64,000 bases of DNA from Pararge aegeria (lineage: Eukaryota; Arthropoda; Insecta; Lepidoptera; Nymphalidae): the NCBI RefSeq assembly GCF_905163445.1, contig NC_053199.1, positions 13,224,001 to 13,288,000 of the forward strand, written 5' to 3'. Below, in pieces: positions 45,941 to 55,629 of the stretch. Within the stretch, counting starts at the first letter, position 1. Each line of letters begins with the position of its first letter. The translations under genes were made by a program, and so were the position numbers. The notes below the pieces were generated by a model, which did not search any database, was not told the DNA's origin, and saw only the letters and a program-made list of their open reading frames with translations.

Positions 45941-46305
45941 ACTGCCTCGTAGGTCTAATGGTTAGCATGCTTAACTACGGATCATGTAGTCCGAGGTTCG
46001 AATCGCGCGTCGGGCCAAAAATTGTTAGGTATTGTGTACTTATTTTTTTTTATAGAATTTTCAGTACTAGCCCTGAGTAAGTCAACTGGTGGTGATAACC
46101 CCCGTGCCTCGGAGAACACGTTAAGCCGTCGGTCTTTGTTATTATTACTAGTGTTACTTGTTAAGCCCACCAACCCGCTTTATTATATTACCACCCTGCC
46201 GACAAAGACTTGCCCCGTAATAAGAGAGTAATCTTAAGGCTTATGATTTCCATAACCCTAACAGGCTAGCCAGCTAGATGGTATCATCACTAACCTTCAG
46301 GTGAG
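45941..46305 (+). mobile_element. SINE family D, full-length
   Basis: The tRNA-like head (45,941-46,017) has CTCGTAGGTCTAATGGTTAG (A-box region) and a B-box in CCGAGGTTCGAATCGCG, ending CGGGCC. The middle has CCCGTGCCTCGGAGAACACG and TTAAGCCGTCGGTC. The 3' end is like family C (CCTAACAGGCTAGCCAGC, TTCAGGTGAGATT). Head and tail thus combine features seen separately elsewhere. Confidence 0.8.
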
Positions 46306-46562
46306 ATTAAATAAATAAATAAATACACTACGACAATACACACATTGCCATCTAGCCCCAAAGTAAGAGTAGCTTGTGTTATGGGTACTAAGATGACTGA
46401 TGAATATTTTTATGAATAATGTACATACATACTTATAATATACAGATAAACACTCAGACCCTGAAAAACATTCATGTTCATCACACAAACATTTTCCAGT
46501 TGTGGAAATCCAACCCACAGCCTTGGAATCAGAAAGCCACTGCCCACTGCGCCAATCGGCAC
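46306..46562 (-). mobile_element. SINE family A abutting SINE D
   Basis: Its AAATAAATAAATAAAT end begins directly after the D element's GGTGAGATT. The head end retains GCCCACTGCGCCAATCGGC on the plus strand, and the B-box is altered (GTGGAAATCCAACCC on the plus strand). Confidence 0.82.
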
Positions 46563-46569
46563 TTGACTT

Positions 46570-47105
46570 TTGACTGCAATCAAACGATTGCAGTCAAATG
46601 TTGTAGACCTCAAATTGATGCTTTAAACACAACCTGTAAAGTTATTTTTCCTGTATGCTTCTGTTTTTTTAGAAGTTTTTATTGCTCACAAAAAGAATAA
46701 ACTAACAAAAAGAATAAACTAACGAAAATATGTATTTACATATATATAATAAAATATATTTAAATACAGTTGTATGCAAAGGCGGCCTTTTTGCAAAAGC
46801 AATCCCGTACAGACAACCCTTGGTGAAAGTGATTGAAAAACATGAAAGCGGGACAGTGCAAACAATAAATCATAAACACTCAAAAAAACGGAGTAGAAGA
46901 AAATAGACATTATATATTTATAATAAAACAAATGTGTCCCACTGTGTTTTGCAATAAAATCGTATTAATTCACGCGTTCATACAATGTTATTAATTCCTA
47001 TACCAACAGTTTTTCCGCTAGCCTACAACCAATATGAAATACAAAATCCCTAAAGGGAGCTATTATTCTTGGTTTATCTTTTAACACCCTTTATTTATAT
47101 ATTTA
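46570..47105. other. AT-rich stretch, nothing recognised
   Basis: This is low-complexity AT-rich sequence without shared landmarks or supported coding. Confidence 0.4.
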
Positions 47106-47129
47106 CAATTACATGGAGTGTTCGATGCC

Positions 47130-47240
47130 CACTAGTATGCATCGAAACCGGTCCGCGGGTCGCGGGCTCCGCGGGGGGCGACCCGCGAGCTCGAGTTACG
47201 TGGCCCACGCCATTCATTCACGCATTGGCGGTCTCAGTGC
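47130..47240. other. GC-rich island with strong hairpin
   Basis: This is an abrupt GC-rich segment in AT-rich surroundings. CGCGGGTCGC (47,154-47,163) and GCGACCCGCG (47,178-47,187) are perfect 10-bp inverted repeats around a GC-rich loop. Both strands have short open frames across it, none with a recognised domain. It could be part of an exon, a small structured RNA or a transposon end. Confidence 0.6.
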
Positions 47241-47244
47241 ATTT

Positions 47245-47990
47245 ACTAAACTTTGTAACAAAATAAATCCTAGTAAACCAGCAATAAGTTTAATTTCAAT
47301 GCATAAACATCAATACAGTCCAAAATATATATACACACAACATGGAGTAAATAATTTAATTTATGGCTTCATGCATTAAAAGTGCGTGCGCGTTCAGCAT
47401 TAAGTCTTATTTATACAAATCCTGTTATAATGACTTGATCCGCTCACTAATTGACTTGATACAAAATATTGGAGGGTTTATACAGGGCAGTGACACTTTA
47501 TTGACTTATGCCCGTTTTCACTAACAACGGTCAAGGCAGTGCCTAAGTAACGCTCAAGAAGTTTCCTAGGCATAAAATTGCCTTTCACCAATCAATTTTC
47601 ACTAGGCAACTCATATAACCTAACTTGTCTATGGTTCTTGCGTCAAGGTGTGGTATTTTGTGTTTATAAAATATTATATCAGTCGGTTTAAGAGTCCCCT
47701 AAACTTAACGTAACTTTAGATGGCGCCTAACGTCGTAAGTTATCACATAAGAGTTCGTGAAACGTTTTTTTTTCTTTAAGAATCTTCTAAATTACTAGGC
47801 ATTCGATTAAGGTTATTCCTAGGTTTGGGAAAAGAGGGCATTAGTCTTATATGTTTCCATATGGTTTTATTTAGGTACCCACTTGTATTTAGTAAATTCC
47901 ACGCACTGTTGAGTTATTATACGCGCGGTCAAATTGTATTAGCATTCCACTGTTGGGCACAATCCCACTCTTTCATAAGAGAGCGAGCTT
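47245..47990. other. Non-coding stretch, possible old MITE
   Basis: About 47,505-47,760 has CCCGTTTTCACTAACAACGG near the left and AGTTCGTGAAACG near the right, which could be decayed inverted ends. Neither target duplication nor full arms are clear. No gene is seen. Confidence 0.35.
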
Positions 47991-47994
47991 CGAC

Positions 47995-48235
47995 ATCATT
48001 AATAGCCCATAAAAGTCCACTGCTGGACTAAAAGCCTCTTCCGACAGGATGGATAGCCCATAATCACCATTCTAGGCTGACGGGTTGGTGATCGCGGTAG
48101 TAGCACAGAGCATGCTGCTGTCGATTCTCCGTTATGTTCCCGTAATAACCTCTTAGGACGGAAAGAGAAGGGTTCGTGACAAGTGTATTATGACACCGCT
48201 CGGCATAATACAACAGACAGACTACGTAAAAGTCA
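47995..48235 (+). repeat. Interspersed repeat family F, copy 1
   Basis: CCACTGCTGGACTAAAAGCC, CCCATAATCACCATTC and CGGGTTGGTGATCGC recur in weaker form at 60,120-60,350 (AGGCCTCTTTCAACGAG, CCTATAATCACTACGC, CGGATTGGTGATCGC). Both copies lie next to a family A SINE. Confidence 0.65.
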
Positions 48236-48238
48236 AAT

Positions 48239-48790
48239 ATTTCGATTCTCACAACTGGAAAATGTTTGTGTGATAAACATTAATGTTTTTCTGTAACTGG
48301 GTGTTTATCAGTATTTTATAAGTATTATTCATAAAAAAATTGTGTAAATCTATATATATATATAAAAGAGAAATGTGTGGGTATGTTCCGTATAGGCTCC
48401 GAAACGGCTGAACCGATTTCAGTGAAACTTTCAGGGAATCTCCGGATTGACCTGGCGAGTAATCCAGTAAAATTTGGTGACGATCGGAGCACTATTCCAT
48501 TGTTGGGTGTACAAGGGTGTAGAATATGATCTTCACCCGCTCGAGAAGAGAATAGAATAAATGAATAAATGAACACGGAGAGAAATAAATCATTTAATAT
48601 ATTATGAGACTTAAATTAGAAATGTAATGATGTAAGTTTATTTTTTAAATAAAATAAAATAAAGCAAAATCTACCCTGGCGAAGTGGGCTGGGTACGCTA
48701 GTTATTCAAAAAATTTTCATCAGCCATCTTAGTACCAATAACACAAGCTACGCTTACTTTGGGGCTGGATGGCGATGTGTGCGATACATT
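48239..48790 (+). mobile_element. SINE family A split by a Helitron
   Basis: The 5' part starts within the B-box (TTCGATTCTCACAACTGG) at 48,239 and stops at 48,348. The 3' part resumes near 48,702 with TTCATCAGCCATCTTAGTAC and ends GATGGCGATGTGTG. The A-box is missing. Confidence 0.82.
48349..48701 (+). mobile_element. Non-autonomous Helitron (353 bp)
   Basis: The left end is TCTATATATATATAAAAGAG after a host A; the right end is CTAG (48,698-48,701) before a host T. Just inside it TACCCTGGCGAAGTGGGCTG followed by GGTA can form a CCC/GGG stem. A partly matching TTATTCATAAAAAAATT / TTATTCAAAAAATTT on the two sides resembles a target duplication, which Helitrons do not make, so the class is likely rather than certain. 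Confidence 0.65.
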
Positions 48791-48799
48791 AACGGTAGT

Positions 48800-48976
48800 G
48801 AGAAAAGATGTTGGCAAAGAGCAAATGCTGAGTTTCTTGCCGGCTTCTTCTCGGTAGAATCTGCCTTCCGAACCGGTGGTAGAGTCACTACAAACAGACA
48901 TACTTGACGTTTCAAAAGGTCCTTAAGGGCCTACTTGAAATAAACGAATTTTTAATTATGAATTTTGAATTTTGAG
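48800..48976 (+). mobile_element. LINE 3' untranslated tail (KHPAPLSS subfamily)
   Basis: GAGTTTCTTGCCGGCTTCTT, CGAACCGGTGGTAGAGTCAC and GGCCTACTTGAAATAAACGA match the tails at 51,465-51,572 and 62,195-62,395. No coding part is present. Confidence 0.8.
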
Positions 48977-48984
48977 ATGATAGA

Positions 48985-49072
48985 GTTAACTACATTCGTA
49001 AACCTAATACTAAAGCTACGAGGGCTCCAAACGCGCCCTTGTCTAAGAAGCCCGCAACAAACTTAGCCGGGT
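48985..49072 (-). mobile_element. LINE 3' tail of the KAWV subfamily, minus strand
   Basis: The plus strand shows TAAAGCTACGAGGGCTCCAA, ACGCGCCCTTGTCTAAGAAG and AAACTTAGCCGGGTT. This is the reverse of the tail following the ORF end at 44,124. It sits tail to tail with the other LINE fragment at 48,800. Confidence 0.8.
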
Positions 49073-49378
49073 TTTCTCTTTTAACAATCCATAGAGACAT
49101 AAATTCTAAATATAAAACCGTTAGGTAAACATAAATCTAGGTATTTAGAACATTAGTTTTATGTTATTAAGGCAGTTCCATGGAAAAATGTCACATTTAA
49201 AAAGCTTTCAGGGCCAGAAATAGATTGGGTCCTATCTCGCAGGAAACTCTCTTTGAGAACAAAACGAAAGCCGACCGCCCAGATATTACCTATCAAATAG
49301 AAATTGAGGTTTCTTTAGACGTGTTCCAGATAAGTTAACGACTTGTTTTAATACGGTAAAATGTAGGTATCTTTGAAA

Positions 49379-49776
49379 ATATATAAGCCTGATAAGAAGG
49401 CTCAGAGTAACTGAGCGGACGATGAAGAAAGCTATGCTCGGAGTATCTCTACGCGGTCGAATCAGAAATGTGGAGATTCGTAGAAGAACCAGAGTTACCG
49501 ACATAGCTCAACGAGTTGCGACGCTGAAGTGGCAATGGGCCGGACACATAGTTCGGAGAAAGGATGGACGTTGGGGTCCCAAGGTGCTGGAATGGCAGCC
49601 CCGAACTGGTAAGCGCAGCGTTGGTCGACCCCCAACGAGGTGGACAGACGACATTAAGCGCGTCGCAGGTACCCGCTGGATCAAAGCGGCACAGAACCGT
49701 GGATTTTGGAACTCCCTACAAAAGACCTTTGTCCAGCAGTGGACGTCTATTGGTTGATATGATAATGATAATGATG
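49379..49776 (+). mobile_element. RTE-like LINE, 5'-truncated insertion with 10-bp target duplication
   Basis: The insertion is bounded by ATCTTTGAAA at 49,369-49,378 and again at 49,777-49,786. Inside, one frame is open from 49,383 to the stop after 49,757: ISLIRRLRVTERTMKKAML, then RRTRVTDIAQRVATLKWQWA, GHIVRRKDGRWGPKVLEW, GRPPTRWTDDIKRVAGTRW and QQWTSIG. This is the C-terminal part of RTE-type reverse transcriptase proteins. The tail TTGATATGATAATGATAATG is the usual RTE microsatellite end. An uninterrupted frame and intact duplication make it the youngest element in the window, though it cannot move by itself. Confidence 0.9.
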
Positions 49777-49789
49777 ATCTTTGAAAGAC

Positions 49790-50145
49790 AAAAGAAATGG
49801 TAAGTTACTTTTTTTTTTAATTCTTATGCTTGTGAAGTTCTCAGAACATTTATCTACTGTGTTTCTTTCTACACTTTTGTGAACCACGTGCATAAAAGTT
49901 ACTTTGTGAACCATGGTCTACTAAAAATATTAACTTTATAAATACGAGTATAAGTAACTTTTATGCAACTTAACCATGAAAAAAGGATGTAATCTTAGAC
50001 CCCAGGATTCATCATCAGCGCAAGTAATATGTAATTTGTAATTAGTTATCTTATCCTTTTAATTTAAAAATACTGTTTTCGTTCTTTTTTTTAATGGATT
50101 TTAATTTAACATAAACGTTTGAAATTACCATCAAAATTTTCATCC
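49790..50145. other. AT-rich stretch, nothing recognised
   Basis: The sequence holds no shared landmark or supported coding. Confidence 0.4.
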
Positions 50146-50149
50146 TTTT

Positions 50150-50428
50150 ACAAACAATGTGTAATGATAACTAATGTTCGGCTCAACCGTTCTAACTAAA
50201 ATTTAGCACACATGTAGTTTGCATCGTAGATAATAGGGGCATAGGAAAAGCTTCTAAAAACTACCAGCGGGATTTTAAAAGTAGGTAGCATTTATTGCTA
50301 TGGCTTGACTAAGCGGTCATTTGTCTTGGTGAAACTTTGCATATAAATAGTTTGCATTCTATAAGGCTATAGGAAACATTTTATCCCGGGAAAATAAATT
50401 CCTGCGGGATTTTTATTTTAATCAAAAT
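50150..50428 (+). mobile_element. Helitron-like internal repeat
   Basis: Two tandem versions of the motif GTTTGCAT...TATAGGAAA...CGGGATTTT occur (50,218-50,276 and 50,350-50,415), related to 30,860-31,190. No terminal CTAG is found, so the boundaries are uncertain. Confidence 0.45.
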
Positions 50429-50431
50429 ATT

Positions 50432-50692
50432 TGACAGCCGGTTGGCACAGTCGGCAGCGGCCCTGCTTTCTGCGTCCAAGGCCGTGGGTTCGATTCCCAC
50501 AACTGGAAAAAATGTTTGTTTGATGAACATGAATGTTTTTCAGTGTTCGGGTGTTTATCTGTATATAACAAGTATTTATGTGTAGTATATTCTTTAAAAA
50601 ATATTCATCAGCTATCTTAGTACCCATAACACAAGCTACGCTTACTTTGGCGATGTGTGTATTGTCGTAGTGTATTTATATTTATTTTATAT
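50432..50692 (+). mobile_element. SINE family A, complete
   Basis: The head GACAGCCGGTTGGCACAGTC is followed by GCAGCGGCCCTGC, a perfect B-box GGGTTCGATTCCC, and the body and 3' end GGCGATGTGTGTATTGTCG. The GGGGCTAGAT piece before GGCGATG is deleted. Confidence 0.87.
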
Positions 50693-51056
50693 ATGCGAAC
50701 TAAGTTTCGGGAAAGCATTGGCTCAATCACTTGTTTATATGGTTTTTAGCAATACAAGCTTTATAAATAAGGGTTTAAAGACCACATGGTTGTATATACG
50801 AGACCATTGTCATTTTCCCTATGATAAGAAATCGCGGAGATTCCACAAGTCATCCGTGTAAAAGGTTTCCACTTTGGGTAATGTAATTAAAAAGTTCTTT
50901 TAATATTCGAATGCTTTTACAAGCATGAGTGCTATTACAAATTTTACCAGAATTACTTTACGGGGCTTTTCTAAACTTATATGTAATTAATTTTGTGTAA
51001 TATTAAAGTCCAGTATGGTTGGTTGAAAAGTATGCCTTATATGTTTTATTTTTTTC

Positions 51057-51100
51057 ACACGTCCTTTCTTTATTATTAACATAATAAAGAAAGGACGTGT
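51057..51100. repeat. Perfect 20-bp hairpin
   Basis: ACACGTCCTTTCTTTATTAT (51,057-51,076) is followed by a four-base loop and its exact reverse complement (51,081-51,100). It lies about 30 bp upstream of a complete SINE A. No T-run terminator follows directly. Confidence 0.92.
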
Positions 51101-51130
51101 ACAGGGTCGTTATATTATTTACATATTATT

Positions 51131-51403
51131 TGACGGCTGACTGGCGCAGTGGGCAGCGACCCTGCTTTCTGAGTCCAAGGCCGTGGGTTCGATTCCCACA
51201 ACTGGAAAATTTTTGGGTGATGAGCATTAAGTGTTTTTCAGTGTCTGGGTGTTTATATGTATTTTCTAAGTATTTATGTATATATAATTCATAAAAATAT
51301 TCATCAGTCATCTTAGTACCTATAACACAAGCTACGCTTACTTTGGGGCTAGGTGGCGATGTGTGTATTGTCGTAGTATATTTATTTAATTATTTATTAT
51401 TTT
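51131..51403 (+). mobile_element. SINE family A, best-preserved copy
   Basis: This copy has GACGGCTGACTGGCGCAGTG and GGCAGCGACCCTGC (A-box region), then GTGGGTTCGATTCCCACAAC (B-box). The full body and the intact 3' end follow, with CACAAGCTACGCTTACTTTG, GGGCTAGGTGGCGATGTGTG and a TTTATTTAATTATTTATT tail. It is suitable as the family reference. Confidence 0.9.
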
Positions 51404-51407
51404 AGCA

Positions 51408-51748
51408 GCCAGCTTCGCTCTCATCTTCCGCAATATAGAAAAATGATTAAATATTAAATAAATGTTGATATTGGAAAAGAGCAACTACTGAGTTTCTTGC
51501 CGGCTCTTCTCGGTAGAATCTGCTTTCCGAACCGGTGGTAGAGTCACTACACACACACATATTGCCGCACCAACCCGTTCCTTACAAAAACTACTATCGT
51601 CAAAAATTGTCCGAGAGAGATCGCTTTAGCGATAAACCGCTTTTGCACACCTAAACTAGTTTTTTTATTATTTGTTATTTGTAAATGTGTTTCTTTGTAT
51701 TTTGTTTTTGTGTGTGCAATAAAGAATTTAATAATAATAATAATAACT
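51408..51748 (+). mobile_element. LINE 3' end fragments with AAT tail
   Basis: The first part reads PASLSSSAI and a stop near 51,445, the end of the same LINE as at 62,055, followed by its tail (GAGTTTCTTGCCGG, GGTGGTAGAGTCAC) to about 51,572. From about 51,612 a second type of 3' untranslated tail appears (GATCGCTTTAGCGATAAACC, TGTGTGCAATAAAGAATTT) ending in an AAT run. Confidence 0.75.
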
Positions 51749-51749
51749 C

Positions 51750-53335
51750 TAACGGTGATTTAAAAATATGACTATTTGTATTACGAATGAGTGTCGGCAG
51801 ATTTAAGTACAGTTATCACCATACCTCCTCCCTCCTCTTCCCGCAGGTAACGGGACTTAGGGAATATAACGAGCAGCAGCATTTTTTGTGCTACTACTAC
51901 CATTACTGGTATCACCTACCCGTCTACCTGGCGTAATGATTATGGGACAACCCTCGTATTACCACGACTCTTTAGTCCAAAAGTGACTAATGATGAACCG
52001 CGAATCAAAACCTAAAAACCGTGTCAACCGTCCCGGGAATAGAAGTAATATAATAACTACTGTATATCAGCAATAATAAAAACAATACAAACATACAACG
52101 AGACTGTCAATAGACTTACTTCCCATATTGCTCCAATGTTTGCTCATATATTTTTATATAAGACGCCAATAATGCCCATTATTTACAAACGCTTGTACCG
52201 ATCATAAAACGGTCGCCGAAAACATGGGGGAGCGCAGTATATTGTTTAATGTTATATTAAACAACAAATGCTTTATAATATGTAGTTAAATTAATAATGC
52301 TTTACCTATAATATGTAATTAAATTAGTAAATTTAGAATGTATCGAATTTCTTCATTAGATTCACTCATCTTCACATTACGAAAAACAAATAAAAGTGTG
52401 ATTTTTATTTTCCTAATATGAATTTGGAATTATCTTCTTTAAAATTTAAACTTTTAATGAGATTTTATTATAAGTTCATAAATACTTTTTCCCCAACCTA
52501 TTATGTAGCAGTGGCGGTCTTCACATTACCAAACTAGATGGCGCCACAAAAATCCTGAATCGCGCCAACGAACTATTAGGGGTTCTTCAGCTTTCGTTTA
52601 TACAGTAAAAATAGTACTAGGCATCGTACTGAAACGCTAGTCTGTCGCTAGCGTGGTAGCTAGCCACAGATGCAGCCACCCACAAGGCCAGACCAGAGAA
52701 AATTCAGAAATGAAATGATAAATTTCCAAATCTCGGGGTCTCTCACCTTACCACAGTTCTCGACACTGCGCCAAGTAGGCCGACAAAAATAGCTCCGAAT
52801 AACTTAATCACATCGTTATATATTTATGACAGAACGAAGTGGACTTAAATGTTAAAGGTCATATAGGGGAGGCACCTCGCGTTCTAAAACGTGGTCAAAG
52901 TGGTCCGTGGTCTTAAAGGCTTTTCAGTGCTCGGAAATTCTTACAATGGCCACTACAGACAACAGCTCTTAGTGTACAATTTAATTTTGGAAACCAGAAA
53001 AAAAGTGTTTTTTACAGTTGCGGGATATTTTCTCGATATAAGGACAAAAGGACTTAATTGTCTTAGCTTTAAATTATTGAGCTGTACAACGAAATGAAAA
53101 GATTATATACATACCTTATACATACCGTATCCATTACATGGCTGGCCTTTGCTCGAACACCGAATAGCTACTGTTTGATAGGAAACTTAAACCAGTCTTT
53201 TGTTCGTTTAGAATCTCGTCACATTAATCACTCTTTGCAGTTATTTTACCGTAGAAAACTATAAAACTTCAGATAGCTTTGTCCGTATCTGAAAGCTGCG
53301 TCGCACTGTACTGTTAGATGATATCGATTTTTCGA
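51750..53335. other. AT-rich stretch with a SINE C fragment
   Basis: About 52,610-52,730 carries a minus-strand SINE C piece (CATCGTACTGAAACGCTAG, GGCCAGACCAGAGAAAATTC). A donor-like GTAAGTC on the minus strand near 52,113 follows a short open frame with no acceptor, and I do not call an exon. Nothing else is recognised. Confidence 0.45.
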
Positions 53336-53339
53336 GATG

Positions 53340-53690
53340 GAGTGTAATTAAGAGCCGTAATCTGTGATTCGCGAGGGCCTTCCGCCCGCAGCCAACTCGG
53401 ATAGAATCGTTACGCGGGATCAAATGTTTACCGGGTTACAGTTCACGGGTTGCAAAAGTTAGGGCGGAGACGGTTTCAGCTGGCCAGGCTTTAAAACCAG
53501 GGCTTCGCTTCGGACATTTCAACTACGTAGCAGCCGACTGGTAAAGCAGAGCTGCGACGGCGCGGTTTGTGCGGGTTGCGGGGGACGGGTAAGCGCGCGT
53601 CCCAGCCCGGGGCTCGATGGCCAGCACGAAGTATGACGAAGTTAGCCGAGTGCACAAACTAATATCTAGCCCGTATCGGGGCTCATCAGA
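53340..53690. other. GC-rich island, candidate promoter or 5' exon
   Basis: Bases 53,461-53,640 are about 63% G+C by hand count, in surroundings well under 40%. CpG dinucleotides are frequent. The segment shares no landmark with the repeats of the window and has no long open frame. A plus-strand donor-like GGGTAAGC is at about 53,587. It could be a first exon with promoter, or a captured GC-rich sequence. Confidence 0.5.
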
Positions 53691-53895
53691 CAGTTAATAA
53701 ACAGACTTATGTCTATAAAAATAGAGAGTATAATTGCGTAAAAAAATTAAGTATAATTTTTAACTACCTGTTTGGGTAATAGATTAAAATACCAAATCAA
53801 AAATGTCTTTTAAAATTATAGTTTATCTACATCATGGTAATAGTTTTATTGGAGAAAAAATTCGGTATAAACATAAAATGTTTTAGGCTTACTCT

Positions 53896-54100
53896 CAGTG
53901 GCGTGCATAGAGGGTATGTACAGGGTATGCAGATGATATAAAATGAAGAAAATCTCCAGTACGAGTTATAAATACTTAAGGATAGGCTTTTTTATAACTC
54001 TTACAATGCCTATTCTTAAGTTTTTTTAAACTCTTACTGGAGATTTTCTACATTTTATGTCATCTGCATACCCTGTGCATACCCTCTATGCACGCCACTG
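53896..54100. mobile_element. hAT-type MITE, 205 bp, intact target duplication
   Basis: CTTACTCT occurs immediately outside both ends (53,888-53,895 and 54,101-54,108). The ends are CAGTGGCGTGCATAGAGGGT and its reverse complement. The two ~95-bp halves are almost fully complementary, including CAGGGTATGCAGATGA and AGAAAATCTCCAGTA, so the whole element folds on itself. An 8-bp duplication with CAG...CTG ends indicates mobilisation by a hAT transposase. There is no coding capacity. Confidence 0.92.
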
Positions 54101-54193
54101 CTTACTCTAGTCCTGACTATTTACCACGCTGCCGACACGTACTGCCAAGTACTGATTAAGCGTTCCAGTACGATGCCGTGTACAATCCTATTT

Positions 54194-54632
54194 GGGGTAT
54201 GTATTTAATGTAACTTACCCCTAACAGGTTAGCCCGCTACCACTGTAGACTTTATCATAGACCACTTCTACCGTAGACCACAGAGAGTACACCGAGAGAC
54301 ACACCGTAGAGGTGAGATGCAGTCAAGGACTTTAATTTAAAAAGAAGGGTAATTAAACGTACATACATACATATTGTTGTTACGTGTATGTCATATATGT
54401 TGACGGTCGATTGGCGCAGTTTGCAGCGACCCTGCTTTCTGAGCCAGAGGCCGTGGGTTCGATTCCCACTACTGGAAAATGTTTGTGTGGTGAATGTTTT
54501 TCAGTGTTTGGGTGTTTATACGTTTATATATATATATTTCATCGGTCATCTTAGTACCCATAACACAAGCTACCCTTACTTTGGGGCTAGGTGGCGATGT
54601 GTGCATTGTCTTAGTATATTTATTTATACATA
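54194..54632 (+). repeat. Composite SINE C-tail + SINE A block, copy 2
   Basis: The order and internal junction match 44,551-45,137, with a single tail unit. A SINE C core with GATTAAGCGTTCCAGTACG precedes it (54,155-54,193). The SINE A part (54,401-54,632) has GGTCGATTGGCGCAGTTTGC and B-box GGGTTCGATTCCC, but a shortened body. Confidence 0.83.
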
Positions 54633-54639
54633 TATGTTT

Positions 54640-55185
54640 ACATAATTGTAAGGATATACTTAGTAAAGCTGTATCATATAATAATAAATTTTTATTTTCA
54701 GGTACATTGCATAACATTGATTAGTATTATAAATTTTCAATTAAAATTTCAGGGAACCCCTTTCAATATAGGGTACATTATTTTACTAGTCAAGTTAATA
54801 TATAATTTTTCGATTGATACTAACACTGAGGGAATTGTGAATAAAAAGTGATTCGACTTTGCATTTTACAGTCGAGGCGGTAGAAGGCGCGCGTTTCCGC
54901 TGCATTTCCGCACTGAACACCCAGGCTGATCCTTTGAGCAAAAAATGAGAAAGCCCTTTTGAGTTATTAAATGAATAACACGTTTGGTGTGGCCTTGTAA
55001 AAAGTTTGGGTATATTGGCCTTGCAAAAAGTTTGGGTTATTTTCGATTGGGCAAAGACTGATGGGTTCACGTCACCACGATGACCTCGACATGCTCGTGA
55101 TGACTATCTGCTGCTTGTGAACATCTATGTAGACATTATCACAGGCACTTATGAAGCGTTCATACGTTCAACATGTTAACACAAA
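54640..55185. other. Unassigned stretch with a GC-richer patch
   Basis: About 54,860-54,935 is GC-richer and open on the minus strand (part of a 91-codon frame, 54,795-55,070) but has no recognised domain. A short direct repeat, CCTTG then AAAAAGTTTGGGT, occurs at 54,993 and 55,018. Confidence 0.4.
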
Positions 55186-55194
55186 TGTTAGGTA

Positions 55195-55625
55195 ATGTTG
55201 ATAGCTGCATTCGTCAACTTGAAACTAAAGCTAGGAGGGTTCCAAACGCGTCCTGGTCTAAGAAGAACCCACAATAAACTTAGCCAGGTTTTTTTTTTGT
55301 TATCACCATCTCACAGTCAATTTAAAGTTTAGCTATGAAGTTAGAGCAATGCGTACCCAAGCTTTTTTACTTATCATACATGTAATTCTTAATATTATAA
55401 AAGGAATTTTTCTATAAGATTACGTTTTATATAACTTTGAACTTATTTTGAAACATCTTAAGGATTTCATCTCGTAATTTGTTATAAAATTATATACAAT
55501 TACCCTTAAATTAATTACTAATTTCATACAGCCTAGTAAACTGCACTACAAGTTTATTTAAACTCTTCCATATAATAATATGCGGGTCTGATTTTTTTTG
55601 ATGTATAAAATGTTTGGATTTTGCG
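55195..55625 (-). pseudogene. Jockey-like LINE 3' end, minus strand
   Basis: The plus strand begins with the reversed tail (AAAGCTAGGAGGGTTCCAAA, GTCTAAGAAGAACCCACAAT) and continues into the end of ORF2, where the minus strand reads KKAWVRI near 55,355. The coding part is interrupted by stops and frameshifts. It is the same subfamily as 43,960-44,320. Confidence 0.78.
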
Positions 55626-55629
55626 ACGA

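Noticed and set aside
45941..46017. Functional tRNA gene (A- and B-boxes present)
   Set aside because: It is the head of a full SINE D, and its acceptor ends are not complementary.
52080..52200. Minus-strand exon ending at a GTAAGT donor near 52,113
   Set aside because: No acceptor precedes the short open frame and the translation matches no family I recognise.
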